From 70-18 sp041691815 (lineage in GTDB: Bacteria > Pseudomonadota > Alphaproteobacteria > Acetobacterales > Acetobacteraceae), in NCBI GenBank assembly GCA_041691815.1, contig JBEPTZ010000010.1, positions 1 to 62,235 on the forward strand: a DNA stretch of 62,235 bases, given 5' to 3'. The translations under genes were made by a program, and so were the position numbers. The notes below the pieces were generated by a model, which made no database searches, was not told where the DNA came from, and worked only from the letters and a program-made list of their open reading frames with translations. Below are positions 38,949 through 47,868 of the stretch, one piece after another (position 1 is the stretch's first letter; each line of letters starts with the position of its first letter).

Positions 38949-41021
38949 CTATACGTCAAGCTCAACCGCGTCGCGGGCATGTTCCTGGATGAATTCAAAG
39001 CGGGCTTCCGGGCGGCGGCCCATCAGGCGCTCGACCAGCGCGTTGGTGGCGGCGCGCTCCTCGATGGCGGCGACCACCTTCAGCAGCGTGCGTTTGGCCG
39101 GGTCCATGGTGGTTTCCTTCAGCGCCGCGGGCGGCATCTCGCCCAGGCCCTTGAAGCGGCTGACCTCCACCTTCACCGACGGCTTGAACTGCTTCAGCTT
39201 GCGCTCGCGGTCAGCGTCATCCATCGCGTAGACCGATCTGGCACCCTGGGTCAGGCGGTAGAGCGGCGGCTGGGCAAGGTAGACATGGCCCTGGCGGATC
39301 AGGTCCGGCAATTCGCGATAGAAGAAGGTCATCAGCAGGCTGGCGATATGGGCGCCGTCGACATCGGCGTCGGTCATGATGACGATGCGGCCATAGCGCA
39401 GGCGGGAGCGGTCGAACCGCTCGCCGACGCCGCAGCCCAGCGCCTCGATCAGATCCTTCAACTCCTGGTTCTGGCGGAGTTTCTCGGTCGAGGCGCTGGC
39501 GACGTTGAGGATCTTGCCGCGCAACGGCAGCACCGCCTGGGTGGCGCGGTCGCGGGCCTGCTTGGCCGAGCCGCCGGCGCTGTCGCCCTCGACCAGGAAC
39601 AATTCGGTGCGCGAGGCATCCTCCACCGTGCAATCGGCCAGCTTGCCGGGCAACCGCAGGCGGCGAGTGGCGGATTTGCGCGGGGTGTCCTTCAACTCCT
39701 TGCGGCGCAGGCGCTCCTCGGTCCGCTCGATCACGAAGGCCAGCAGGTTGTCCGCCGTGGTCGGGTCGCCGGCCAGGAAGTGGTCGAACCGGTCGCGCAG
39801 CGCGGTTTCCACCAGCCGGGTGGCCTCGGAACTGGTCAGCTTCTCCTTGGTCTGGCCCTGGAACTGCGGCTCGCGGATGAAGGCGGACAGCCGCGCCGCC
39901 AGGCCGCCCAGCACGTCCTCGGCGGTCACCGCGGCGGCGCGACGGTTGCCGCGCTGCTCGCCCCAGGCGCGCAGGCCACGTAGCAGCGCGTTGCGGAACC
40001 CGGTCTCGTGGGTGCCGCCCTGGGTGGTGGGGACGGTATTGCAGAACGAGGCGAGGTCGGCCTCGCCGGTCTCCTGCCAGGCGATCGCCCATTCCAGCCG
40101 GCCGGTGCGGCTGCCGTTGGGGCCGGTCGGCAGGTCGGCCTCGCCGGCCCAGATCGGCGCCACCGTGGTCACCCCGGCGAGATCGGCCTCCAGGCTGTCG
40201 CGCAGGCCGCCGGGGAAATGCAGCACCGCCTCGGCCGGCGTATCGTCCTTGGCGGATTTCAGCAGCGCCGGGTCGCAGGACCAGCGGATCTGCACGCCGC
40301 GGAACAGATAGGCCTTGGAACGGCAGAACCGGTACAGCCGGGCGGGCGCGAAGGCCAGATCGCTGAAGATCACCGGGTCCGGATGGAAGCGGATGGTGGT
40401 GCCGCGGCGATTCTGCACCGGCCCGGCGTTGTCCAGCTTGCTGGTGGGTTTGCCGCGGGCGTAGGTCTGCCGCCACAGCACCCGGTCGCGGGCGACCTCC
40501 ACCTCCATCAGGTCGGACAGCGCGTTGACCACCGAACTGCCGACGCCGTGCAGGCCGCCAGAGGTGTCATAGGCGTCGCCGCCGAACTTGCCGCCGGAGT
40601 GCAGCGTGGTGAAGATCACCTCCAGCGCGCTGAGATGCCTGAATTTCGGGTGCGGGTCGACCGGGATGCCACGGCCGTTGTCGCGCACCGCCAGCACGTT
40701 GCCGGCCTCCAGCGTCACCTCGATGAAGCTGGCGTGCCCGGCCACTGCCTCATCCATCGCATTGTCGATGATCTCGGCGGCCAGATGGTGCAGCGCGGTC
40801 TCGTCGGTGCCGCCGATATACATGCCGGGGCGGCGGCGTACCGGCTCAAGCCCTTCAAGGACTTCGATATCCTTGGCGGAATAATCCGAGCCGTCGCGCG
40901 TCCTGGCAGAAGCGTCCGCGCTACCGCCCGTCTTGCTGGAAGCGCCCGCGCCGCCGCCCGTCGTGATCGAAGAACCCGCGCCTACGCGGGATGCCTTGCC
41001 CTGTCCGAAGAGGTCGTTCAT
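38949..41021 (-). CDS. parE: DNA topoisomerase IV subunit B
   Basis: ATPase subunit of topo IV, which decatenates chromosomes with ParC. 690 aa. GHKL ATPase: EIIDNAMDEAV, DNGRGIPVD, GGLHGVGSSVVNALS; TOPRIM: VEGDSAGGSAKQARDR, MTDADVDGAHI; C-terminal RFKGLGEMPP. ParE rather than GyrB by length and the absence of the long insert. The first 50 residues are a low-complexity Gly/Ser/Ala/Thr stretch before the conserved YSAKDIEVLEGLEPVRRRPGMY. Confidence 0.94.
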   Translation of the reverse strand: MNDLFGQGKASRVGAGSSITTGGGAGASSKTGGSADASARTRDGSDYSAKDIEVLEGLEPVRRRPGMYIGGTDETALHHLAAEIIDNAMDEAVAGHASFIEVTLEAGNVLAVRDNGRGIPVDPHPKFRHLSALEVIFTTLHSGGKFGGDAYDTSGGLHGVGSSVVNALSDLMEVEVARDRVLWRQTYARGKPTSKLDNAGPVQNRRGTTIRFHPDPVIFSDLAFAPARLYRFCRSKAYLFRGVQIRWSCDPALLKSAKDDTPAEAVLHFPGGLRDSLEADLAGVTTVAPIWAGEADLPTGPNGSRTGRLEWAIAWQETGEADLASFCNTVPTTQGGTHETGFRNALLRGLRAWGEQRGNRRAAAVTAEDVLGGLAARLSAFIREPQFQGQTKEKLTSSEATRLVETALRDRFDHFLAGDPTTADNLLAFVIERTEERLRRKELKDTPRKSATRRLRLPGKLADCTVEDASRTELFLVEGDSAGGSAKQARDRATQAVLPLRGKILNVASASTEKLRQNQELKDLIEALGCGVGERFDRSRLRYGRIVIMTDADVDGAHIASLLMTFFYRELPDLIRQGHVYLAQPPLYRLTQGARSVYAMDDADRERKLKQFKPSVKVEVSRFKGLGEMPPAALKETTMDPAKRTLLKVVAAIEERAATNALVERLMGRRPEARFEFIQEHARDAVELDV

Positions 41022-41120
41022 GCTGTGTTCCCGGTGACGGCGGGCACTTTAGCGAGGCCCCCCGTGACCCGGCAAGAGCTTCCCGGCTCCGTAGGCGCCA
41101 CCGGGAACCCGGCGTGCGGA

Positions 41121-41594
41121 TCAGGCCGCGTTATGCGACTCGATCATCCACAGCCACTTGTCCAGCCCGCGCGAGACCTCGGTGAATACATCGGCGGTGG
41201 TCGCGTCACCTGCCTCGTCCGCCTCGTCGATGTTCTTGCGCACCGCATTGCCGACGGCGCCGACACGCTCGGCCAGCGCCTTCAGGTGCTCAGGGATGGC
41301 GTGGATATTGGTCGGATAGGCGGTGAGCTTGCTGGCCTTGGCGGTGGTCTGCAGCGTGCCCAGGGCAACCCCGCCCAGCGCCGTGGCGCGCTCGGCCATG
41401 GTGTCGACATAGCCGTCGAGATCGGCGCGCAGGGTGTCCAGCATCAGATGCACCGCGATGAACTGCGGCCCGCGCAGGTTCCAGTGCGCCTGCTTGGTCG
41501 CCAGCGCGAGGTCGATGGTGTCGGCCACACGGGCGTTGAGCAGGCCAACCGAGCTGTTGCGGATGTTGGAAGCCAGATCGTTCGAGGTCTTCAT
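41121..41594 (-). CDS. dps: Dps-family DNA-protecting ferritin
   Basis: 157 aa from ATG 41594 with AAGGAGA upstream; the longer frame upstream is a shadow of the MFS gene. Ferroxidase residues are in KQAHWNLRGPQFIAVHLMLD and DGYVDTMAERATALGG, typical of Dps: stores iron, uses H2O2 and binds DNA in stress or stationary phase. It follows the MFS gene after 53 bases. Confidence 0.93.
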   Translation of the reverse strand: MKTSNDLASNIRNSSVGLLNARVADTIDLALATKQAHWNLRGPQFIAVHLMLDTLRADLDGYVDTMAERATALGGVALGTLQTTAKASKLTAYPTNIHAIPEHLKALAERVGAVGNAVRKNIDEADEAGDATTADVFTEVSRGLDKWLWMIESHNAA

Positions 41595-41647
41595 AAGGCC
41601 ATCTCCTTGTGCGGTTGTCGGCTGGATATGGGGGTGAAGATTGCGAT

Positions 41648-43264
41648 TTACGACCGCTCCGGCGTCGCCAGCCGGTGCGGCGGGATGGCCACATAGCGGC
41701 TGATCGGCAATTGCCGGCCCTCGTGCAAGGCCAGCGCGCGGCCCAGAATCGCCCGATCGGCGCCGCTCAGCCGGGTTCGCTCGCGCAGATGGTCGGTCCA
41801 GTTCTCCACCGTCCAGACCTCCATCCAGCCATCGGCATGGGAGATATCCTCGTACAGATGCCAGCCGAGCGCTCCGGCCCGGCTGCGCACCTCGCGCACC
41901 TCGCCCATCACCGCCAGGAAGCTCGCCTGGTTCTTGGCCGCGACGATATAGCTCTGGCTTTCCAGCACCTGATGGCGGGCCTGCTGCAGCACCGGCAGCA
42001 ATTCCGGCGCCACCTCCTCGGGCGGCGGCGGCTCGGCGCCCTGGCCGACGGAAAGAATCCGCTCCTGGTCCAGGTTGCTCACCCGCGCCACCACTGCCAG
42101 CACCAGCCCGGTGCCGGCGGCGGCCAGCAGTGCCGTGGTCAGGCCAGCCACCGTGCCGAGCCAGCCCCAGAAGAAGGTGCCGGCCATCAGCGCGCCGTTG
42201 AACGCTAGCTGGAAGATCGCCAGCGCCCGCGAGCGGACCCAGCCCGGCGACGCCAGTTGCGCCACCCCCTGGGTGATCGCCGAGGCGGCGACCCAGCCGA
42301 TGCCGAACAGCAGCATGCCCGCCGCCGCCGGCAGCCAATGGCGCGAGATCGCCAGGATCGCCATGCCGCAGAACGACATCAGGCTGGCGGCGAACACCGT
42401 ATTGCCGCGCGACAGATAAGCCCGGATCTGCGGCAGCACGATGCCGGCAGTCACCCCGCCGGTGCCCATCAGCCCCAGCATCATGCCATAGGCGCCGGCG
42501 CCGAGATGCAGTTGCTGGCGCACGATCAGCGGCAGCATCGCCCAGGGTGCCGCAGCGGCGAAGTAGAACGCGGCGGAACGCAGCATCGCCGCCTGCATCA
42601 CCGGCGTGTGGCGCACAAAGCGCATGCCGGCGCGCATCGCCGCCACCACGTGCTCACGCGGCAGCGGCGGGTTGCGGCGGCGGCGATGCCAGGACAGCAG
42701 CGCGCCGATCACCGCCAGATAGGAGATGGCGTTGAGCGCGAAGGTCAGCGCCGGGCCACCGGCCAGCACCAGGAAGCCGGCGATTGCCGGGCCGATCGCC
42801 CGCGCCAGATTAAAGCCGACGCTGTTCAGCGCGATCGCCTGCGCCAGGTCCTGCCGCGGCACCACCTCGGCCATCACCGAGCCCCAGGCCGGGCTGTTCA
42901 TCGCCGAGCCGGCGCCGATCGCGAAGGTCAGCGCCAGCAGGCTCCACGCCCCGGTCAACCCGGCGAAGGTGAGCACCGCCAGCAGCGCCGCCGCCGCCAG
43001 CATCCAGCTCTGGGTGCCGATGATGAACAGTCGCTTGTCGATGGTATCGGCCAGGGCGCCGGCCGGCAGCGCCAGCATGAACACCGGCAGGATGGTCGCC
43101 GCCTGCACCAGGCTTACGGTCAGCGCGTCGGGCGCCAGTGTGGTCATCAGCCAGCCGGCGCCGGTGTTCTGCATCCACACGCCCATCGCGACCACCAGAT
43201 TGGCGGTCCACAGCATGCGGAACAGTTTATGACGCAGGGGGGCGAGGGCGGCAGGCAGACGCAT
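41648..43264 (-). CDS. MFS exporter with C-terminal cytoplasmic domain (EntS/MFS_3 type)
   Basis: 538 aa. The first 400 residues are a 10-12 TM major facilitator (FRMLWTANLVVAMGVWMQNTGAGWLMT, ALPAGALADTIDKR), as in the MFS_3 / transmembrane secretion effector family that includes the enterobactin exporter EntS. The last 120 residues are a soluble domain (SFLAVMGEVREVRSRAGALGW, SHADGWMEVWTVENWTDHLRE) resembling an antibiotic-monooxygenase-like ferredoxin fold. Substrate unknown. It lies directly upstream of dps. Confidence 0.82.
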   Translation of the reverse strand: MRLPAALAPLRHKLFRMLWTANLVVAMGVWMQNTGAGWLMTTLAPDALTVSLVQAATILPVFMLALPAGALADTIDKRLFIIGTQSWMLAAAALLAVLTFAGLTGAWSLLALTFAIGAGSAMNSPAWGSVMAEVVPRQDLAQAIALNSVGFNLARAIGPAIAGFLVLAGGPALTFALNAISYLAVIGALLSWHRRRRNPPLPREHVVAAMRAGMRFVRHTPVMQAAMLRSAAFYFAAAAPWAMLPLIVRQQLHLGAGAYGMMLGLMGTGGVTAGIVLPQIRAYLSRGNTVFAASLMSFCGMAILAISRHWLPAAAGMLLFGIGWVAASAITQGVAQLASPGWVRSRALAIFQLAFNGALMAGTFFWGWLGTVAGLTTALLAAAGTGLVLAVVARVSNLDQERILSVGQGAEPPPPEEVAPELLPVLQQARHQVLESQSYIVAAKNQASFLAVMGEVREVRSRAGALGWHLYEDISHADGWMEVWTVENWTDHLRERTRLSGADRAILGRALALHEGRQLPISRYVAIPPHRLATPERS

Positions 43265-43342
43265 GCGCCATACTGGCCCGATCGCGCCGCCGGAAGGAAG
43301 CGGTGTTTGCCCGGCTTCGCGGCAAATCGTCGGGCGGCAACG

Positions 43343-44068
43343 CTACCGCAGTGGAACCGGCTGGCCGTCCGCCGCCATGCGATAGGCCACCGACAGCAGC
43401 GCCGCGCGCGGAGCGGCGCCGGGCTCGGCCTGCATGAACACCGCCGCCACCCCCTGCCGTTCCGCCGCGCCGAAGCGCACCGGCGGCTGCACGAAGCGCC
43501 CGCCATCGCCGCAGACGCCGCTCACCTGGTCGCAGTCATGCGCCACCCCGGCGGTGACCACCCCGACCGCGGTCGCCGCCACTGTCGCGCCGGCCGGCAG
43601 CAAGGCCGCCAGCGGCGCGCAGTTGGCATAGGGAACCTCGCCGCGCGGCAGGTGCAGCAGGGTGCGGAAATCGGCGCCGCTGCCTTCGCTGACGGCTTCG
43701 GCCATAGGGTGGTCCAACAGCCGGATCGCCTCGGCAAAGTCACCGGACGCCGCCGCCGGTATGCGCGGCGCCACGATCAGCAGCGCAGTGCGGAAGAAAT
43801 CGACGCCGGGTTGGCCGTAGCAGGTGGGATTGGCCGGGGCCGCCAGCGGCGCGCCAGAAGCGGCCTGCGCCGTCACCTGCTGCACCCAGCAGGTGACACA
43901 ATCCGGCGCCACAGCGCGCTGCTGCGCCGAGCCGGGCGGCCACAGACCGTCGGTCTGCGCCGCCGCCACGCCCCACGAACCGGCCAGCAGCGCCACCGCC
44001 AGAACGCCCAGCCGCCCGGCCCGCCTGCCGCAATTCCCGCGATCCTGCCGCACCGGTGTTCTCGACAT
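43343..44068 (-). CDS. Secreted or periplasmic protein of unknown function
   Basis: 241 aa. N-terminal signal peptide (basic GRRAGR, then LGVLAVALLAGSWGVAAA, cleavage near AAA|Q). The mature part has several cysteines (CVTCW, CYGQ, CAPL, CDQVSGVCGD) that could form disulfides and otherwise looks like a beta-rich Ala/Pro protein. Not recognised. It sits alone between the MFS gene and another unknown gene on the same strand. Confidence 0.65.
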   Translation of the reverse strand: MSRTPVRQDRGNCGRRAGRLGVLAVALLAGSWGVAAAQTDGLWPPGSAQQRAVAPDCVTCWVQQVTAQAASGAPLAAPANPTCYGQPGVDFFRTALLIVAPRIPAAASGDFAEAIRLLDHPMAEAVSEGSGADFRTLLHLPRGEVPYANCAPLAALLPAGATVAATAVGVVTAGVAHDCDQVSGVCGDGGRFVQPPVRFGAAERQGVAAVFMQAEPGAAPRAALLSVAYRMAADGQPVPLR

Positions 44069-44179
44069 CGTGCTCCCCCCAGCTCGGCGCCGACATCCGG
44101 TCGGCGCGTCCTGCCTAGCGGGCAGCCTAGCGGATTTTCCGCCCCGGCACTGCGAAATATGCAGATACCAGCCGAAACA

Positions 44180-44911
44180 TCAGACCGACTTCATCTTCTT
44201 GGCGATGATCGGCTCCGACATGTCCGACTCGAACATCCGCAGCGTCAGCATCTCCTGGGTGGAAAACAGTTCGGCGACGATGGCGCCGGCCAGCGCGCAG
44301 TCATGAGTAATGAGATGGCGGGTGAGCACGTAGGCGTAGAACCCGCGCTTCTTGCCGCGATCTTTCTTGAACGCGAACCGTCCGAGCCGATAGGCGTTGG
44401 TCAGCAGCCCGACGCCGGGCAGGATGCCGACGCCCTTCTTCACCGCCTTCTCGGTTTTCTGGCTGATGATGTAGGGCAGCACCTTGTCGCGGATCCACAC
44501 GTGATCATTGGCCATGTCGGCGCTGACCTTGGCATTCTCCATGCATTTGCAGCGGGCAAATGTCCCCGAATGCGCCTGGATATGCTTCAGGATGGTCACC
44601 GTGGTGGCCGATTTCACCATCGAGACTGCGTTGGTCGCCATCGAGGCCAGGGTGAGCACGCCGCCGGCCACCACCAGCCCGATGCCGGTGGCCGACACCG
44701 CAACCCCGGCGCTGACCGCCCCGGCCACCGCCAGCGACGAGGTGCCGGTGCCGAGCTGGGCGGCGCTGATGCCGACCCCGCCGACCGTATTGCCAACCGT
44801 CGCCACCGTCTTGTGCGTGCCGCCGCCGCGCAGTTTGCTGCCGTCCCAACTGAAGGCGCTGGGCACATTGATCCAGGCGGCACTGATGTGCTCGTCGATA
44901 TCGTCCGACAT
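44180..44911 (-). CDS. Unknown protein with a glycine/alanine-rich hydrophobic core
   Basis: 243 aa. Residues about 40-100 are a run of Gly/Ala/Val (VGGVGISAAQLG, AGAVSAGVAVSATGIGLVVAGG) that could form two glycine-zipper membrane helices. Then a Cys pair (CKCME) and a basic C-terminal half (KKGVGILPGVGLLTNAYRLG, FKKDRGKKRG). No signal peptide. Architecture resembles membrane-inserting effector or holin-like proteins, which is only a resemblance. The upstream 272-bp gap (44912-45183) is AT-richer and holds no gene I can see. Confidence 0.6.
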   Translation of the reverse strand: MSDDIDEHISAAWINVPSAFSWDGSKLRGGGTHKTVATVGNTVGGVGISAAQLGTGTSSLAVAGAVSAGVAVSATGIGLVVAGGVLTLASMATNAVSMVKSATTVTILKHIQAHSGTFARCKCMENAKVSADMANDHVWIRDKVLPYIISQKTEKAVKKGVGILPGVGLLTNAYRLGRFAFKKDRGKKRGFYAYVLTRHLITHDCALAGAIVAELFSTQEMLTLRMFESDMSEPIIAKKMKSV

Positions 44912-45183
44912 GAATGGGCTTTCTTATTGTGTTGTTTCTTGGCCGTACGGTGCACGTATCGCAGGAAATATCCCTGAAAAATAGCCCGCATTTCAGTTAC
45001 ACGATTGATTGATATGTATGTTTATGTAATTGGCGATGCCCGATGCAGCAGCTTCGCAGGTTCCGCGCCGCGCCCCGGCGCATGCCGCCCGGCGGCGAAG
45101 CCGCTGCGTTCGTTTAACCCCCGGTGGCTCTCCGCCCGGCAAAGCGGCGGTGGCAGTCTACCGGCCAATATCTCAATAAACCC

Positions 45184-46200
45184 TTACGCCGCGAACACGT
45201 GCGCCGCGCCGGTCACCCCGATATGCACCCGCGCCCCCGGAGCCGGCGCCCCCAGCCCCGGCTGCCGCAGCGCCAGGCTGAGCCCACAGGCCAGCCGCAC
45301 CGTCACCAGGCAGGCGCCGCCGGCGAATTCCACCTCCGTCACCTCCGCCGGCACCCCCGCCTCGCCAAGATGCACCTGCTCCGGCCGCAGCATCAGCCGG
45401 CCCGGCCCGGTCGCTGCGGTGGCAACCGGCACCGGTCCCAGCTTCGTGCTGGCGATCCCGGCCGCCAGCGTGGCGTCGAGCAGAATCGCGTCGCCGACGA
45501 AGCTGGCGACCATCGGGGTGGCCGGATGCTCATACAGCGCCCGCGGCGTGCCCACCTGCAGCAACCGCCCGGCGTCCATCACCGCCACCTGGTCGGCGAA
45601 CGACAGCGCCTCGGCCTGGTCATGGGTGACCAGGATCGAGGTGATCCCGGCCGCACTCAGCAGATCGGCCACCGCCTTGCGGGTGCTGGCGCGCAGCCCG
45701 GTATCCAGCGCCGAGAACGGCTCGTCGAGCAGGATCAGCCGCGGCCGGCGGGCCAGCGCCCGGGCCAGCGCCACCCGCTGCTGCTGGCCGCCGGACAGCG
45801 CATCCGGCCGGCGGCTGTGCAGCGCCGGGTCCAGCTCCACCATCCGCATCAGTTCGGCGATCCGTTCCGCCCGGCGTGGCTCGCCGTTGATGCCGAAGCC
45901 GATATTGCCGGCCACATCGAGATGCGGAAACAGCGCCCCGTCCTGCATCACCACACCCACCCCTCGGCGATGCGCCGGCGATGCGACCGGGCCATCGGCC
46001 AGTGTCCCGCCGGCCAGCGTGATGCGCCCAGCATCCGGCGCCTCGAACCCCGCGACCAGCCGGAGCAGCGTGGTCTTGCCGGAGCCGGAGGGGCCGACGA
46101 TCGCGGTGCGGCTGCCCTGCTCCACCCCGAGCGTCACCCCGTCCAGCGCCCGCACCGCGCCATAGCTGCGGCTGACCGCATCGAGTTGCAGATAGCTCAT
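45184..46200 (-). CDS. fbpC: Fe3+ ABC transporter ATP-binding protein
   Basis: 338 aa from ATG 46200, overlapping the permease stop by four bases (ATGA). Walker A GPSGSGKTT, signature LSGGQQQRVALARAL, Walker B LILLDEPFSALD, H-loop VTHDQ. The C-terminal 100 residues are the TOBE/FbpC regulatory domain. With FbpA and FbpB it forms a ferric-iron importer; a related thiamine or anion importer is less likely given FbpA. Confidence 0.9.
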   Translation of the reverse strand: MSYLQLDAVSRSYGAVRALDGVTLGVEQGSRTAIVGPSGSGKTTLLRLVAGFEAPDAGRITLAGGTLADGPVASPAHRRGVGVVMQDGALFPHLDVAGNIGFGINGEPRRAERIAELMRMVELDPALHSRRPDALSGGQQQRVALARALARRPRLILLDEPFSALDTGLRASTRKAVADLLSAAGITSILVTHDQAEALSFADQVAVMDAGRLLQVGTPRALYEHPATPMVASFVGDAILLDATLAAGIASTKLGPVPVATAATGPGRLMLRPEQVHLGEAGVPAEVTEVEFAGGACLVTVRLACGLSLALRQPGLGAPAPGARVHIGVTGAAHVFAA

Positions 46201-47711
46201 CGACCGGCGATCCGGCGCGACTGGCTGTGCAGCAGCCAGGTCATCGGCAGCGAGAACACGATCATCAGCAGGGCATAGGGCGCCGCGGCGGCATAGTCGA
46301 TCTCCCCGGTATAGGCCCAGAACGCGGTGGCCAGGGTCTGGGTGCCGTTCGGCGCCAGCATCTGGGTCGCCGGCAACTCGTTGGCGATGCCGAGCGCCAC
46401 CAGCGCGATGCCGGCTGCAGCCCCCGGTGCCGCCAGCCGCATCGTCACCGCCCACAGCGCCGCACCCGGCGAGCGCCCGAGGCTGGCGGCGGCGTGCTCC
46501 AGTTCCGGCGGCGCCTGGGCCAGGCTGGCGCGCAGGCTCAGCATGGCGCGCGGCAGATACAGCAGCGCATACGCGAAAATGATCGTCGCCACCGACTGGT
46601 ACAGCGGCCGCGCCAGATGCACGGTCAGCGTCACCAGCGCCAGCCCGACCACCACGCCCGGCAGGCAGCCGGTGATGTAGTTGCAGCCCTCCAGCACGCG
46701 CGACAGCCGGCTCGCCGCCCGCACCGCCAGCCAGGCCATCGGCACCGCCGCCAGCGTGGTCAGCAGCGCACCGAGCCCGGCGAACAGCAGTGTCGAGGTC
46801 AGCGCCGGGCCGATTTCCGACCACCGCCAGATGCTCTCGCCGCCGGCCAGCAGCCAGCGCCCCAGGGTCACCAGCGGCACGCCCAGCGCCAGCAGCGTGT
46901 ACAGCCCCGGCACCGCCAGCCAGCACGCCCACGCCGCCCCGAGCCGCGCCGGTGGCGATGGCCGCGGCGCCCCGCCACCCAGCCTGGCCGCCCGCGCGGT
47001 GCCGCGCAGCCGCGACTCGCCGGCCAGCAGCGCCAGGCAGCACAGCGCCAGCACCGCGGCCAGCATGTTGGCCGCCGCACTGTCATAGGCGGACTGGAAC
47101 TGGTCCATGATCGCGGTGGTGAAGGTGTCGAACCGGATCATCACGAACAGCCCGTATTCGGCCAGCAGATGCAGCCCGATCAGCAGCCCGCCGCCGCACA
47201 GCGCCAGGCGCATCTGCGGCAGCACCACGCGCCACCACACCTGCCACGGCGGCAGCCCGAGCGAGGCGGCGCTGTCCTCCAGCGCCGGGTCGCAGCGACG
47301 CAGGGCCGCGACGATCGGCAAATACAGAAACGGCGTATAGGCCAGCACCGCCACCAGCACCGCGCCCGGCAGCCCGTGCAGCCCCGGCGCCAGTGTCACC
47401 CAGGCATAGCCATGCACGAAGGCCGGCACCGCCAGCGGCGCCACCGCCAGCCACGACCACACCCTGGCGCCCGGCAGGTCGCTGCGCTCGGTCAGCCAGG
47501 CCAGCGCCAGCGCCAGCGCCGCACAGAGCGGCAGCGTGCAGGCCAGCAGCAGCACGGTGTTCCGCAGCAGTTCACCCACCCTGGGCCGGAACACCAGCGC
47601 TTCGACCGTGGACCAGCCAGCCTGCATCGCCGCCACCACGACGAAGCCGAGCGGCAGCAGTGCTGCCAGCGAAACCAGCACGGCGAGACTGACGATCCAC
47701 GGGTGACGCAT
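46197..47711 (-). CDS. fbpB: Fe3+ ABC transporter permease (fused double permease)
   Basis: 504 aa from ATG 47711, about 12 TM helices with two BPD_transp_1 cytoplasmic loops (ALEDSAASLGLPPWQVWWRVVLP and ELEHAAASLGRSPGAALWAVTM), the EAA motifs of FbpB/SfuB. Upstream in-frame residues come from a noncoding repeat-like region. It overlaps fbpC by four bases. Confidence 0.92.
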   Translation of the reverse strand: MRHPWIVSLAVLVSLAALLPLGFVVVAAMQAGWSTVEALVFRPRVGELLRNTVLLLACTLPLCAALALALAWLTERSDLPGARVWSWLAVAPLAVPAFVHGYAWVTLAPGLHGLPGAVLVAVLAYTPFLYLPIVAALRRCDPALEDSAASLGLPPWQVWWRVVLPQMRLALCGGGLLIGLHLLAEYGLFVMIRFDTFTTAIMDQFQSAYDSAAANMLAAVLALCCLALLAGESRLRGTARAARLGGGAPRPSPPARLGAAWACWLAVPGLYTLLALGVPLVTLGRWLLAGGESIWRWSEIGPALTSTLLFAGLGALLTTLAAVPMAWLAVRAASRLSRVLEGCNYITGCLPGVVVGLALVTLTVHLARPLYQSVATIIFAYALLYLPRAMLSLRASLAQAPPELEHAAASLGRSPGAALWAVTMRLAAPGAAAGIALVALGIANELPATQMLAPNGTQTLATAFWAYTGEIDYAAAAPYALLMIVFSLPMTWLLHSQSRRIAGR

Positions 47712-47783
47712 CAACGGCCGATCAGCAGGAGAGGGCAGCGGTTCCTTCCTGTGCGGCAAAAGAACCCCCAGTCGCCCTGCAAC

Positions 47784-47806
47784 CCCGGCCGGGCCGCGAG
47801 GCCGGG
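47784..47806 (-). other. GC-rich hairpin between fbpA and fbpB
   Basis: CCCGGCC and GGCCGGG arms around a nine-base loop in the 157-bp gap after fbpA, with no T-tract. Such hairpins commonly lower expression of permease genes relative to the binding protein. The same gap has a degenerate version of the dispersed hairpin repeat (GCGGTTCC..., GGAAGG ends). Confidence 0.45.
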
Positions 47807-47868
47807 CCAGCAGGACGAACGGAAGGCTCTTTTGCTTCGTCAGGTGCATGAAAGGAAGGCCTGCCTGC

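Noticed and set aside
41080..41107. TTCCCGG...CCGGGAA hairpin after dps as a terminator.
   Set aside because: Seven-base stem with a long loop and no T-tract; common by chance at this GC content.
42257..44977. A 906-codon plus-strand frame across three minus-strand genes.
   Set aside because: His/Gln/Arg-rich shadow with no domain, crossing several gene boundaries.
45184..47043. A 619-codon frame fusing fbpC to upstream sequence.
   Set aside because: The N-terminal part is fbpB read in another frame; fbpC starts at 46200 within an ATGA overlap.
47740..47865. A full copy of the hairpin repeat between fbpA and fbpB.
   Set aside because: Only GGTTCC...AAAAGAACC and GGAAGG fragments match; too degenerate to list as a copy.
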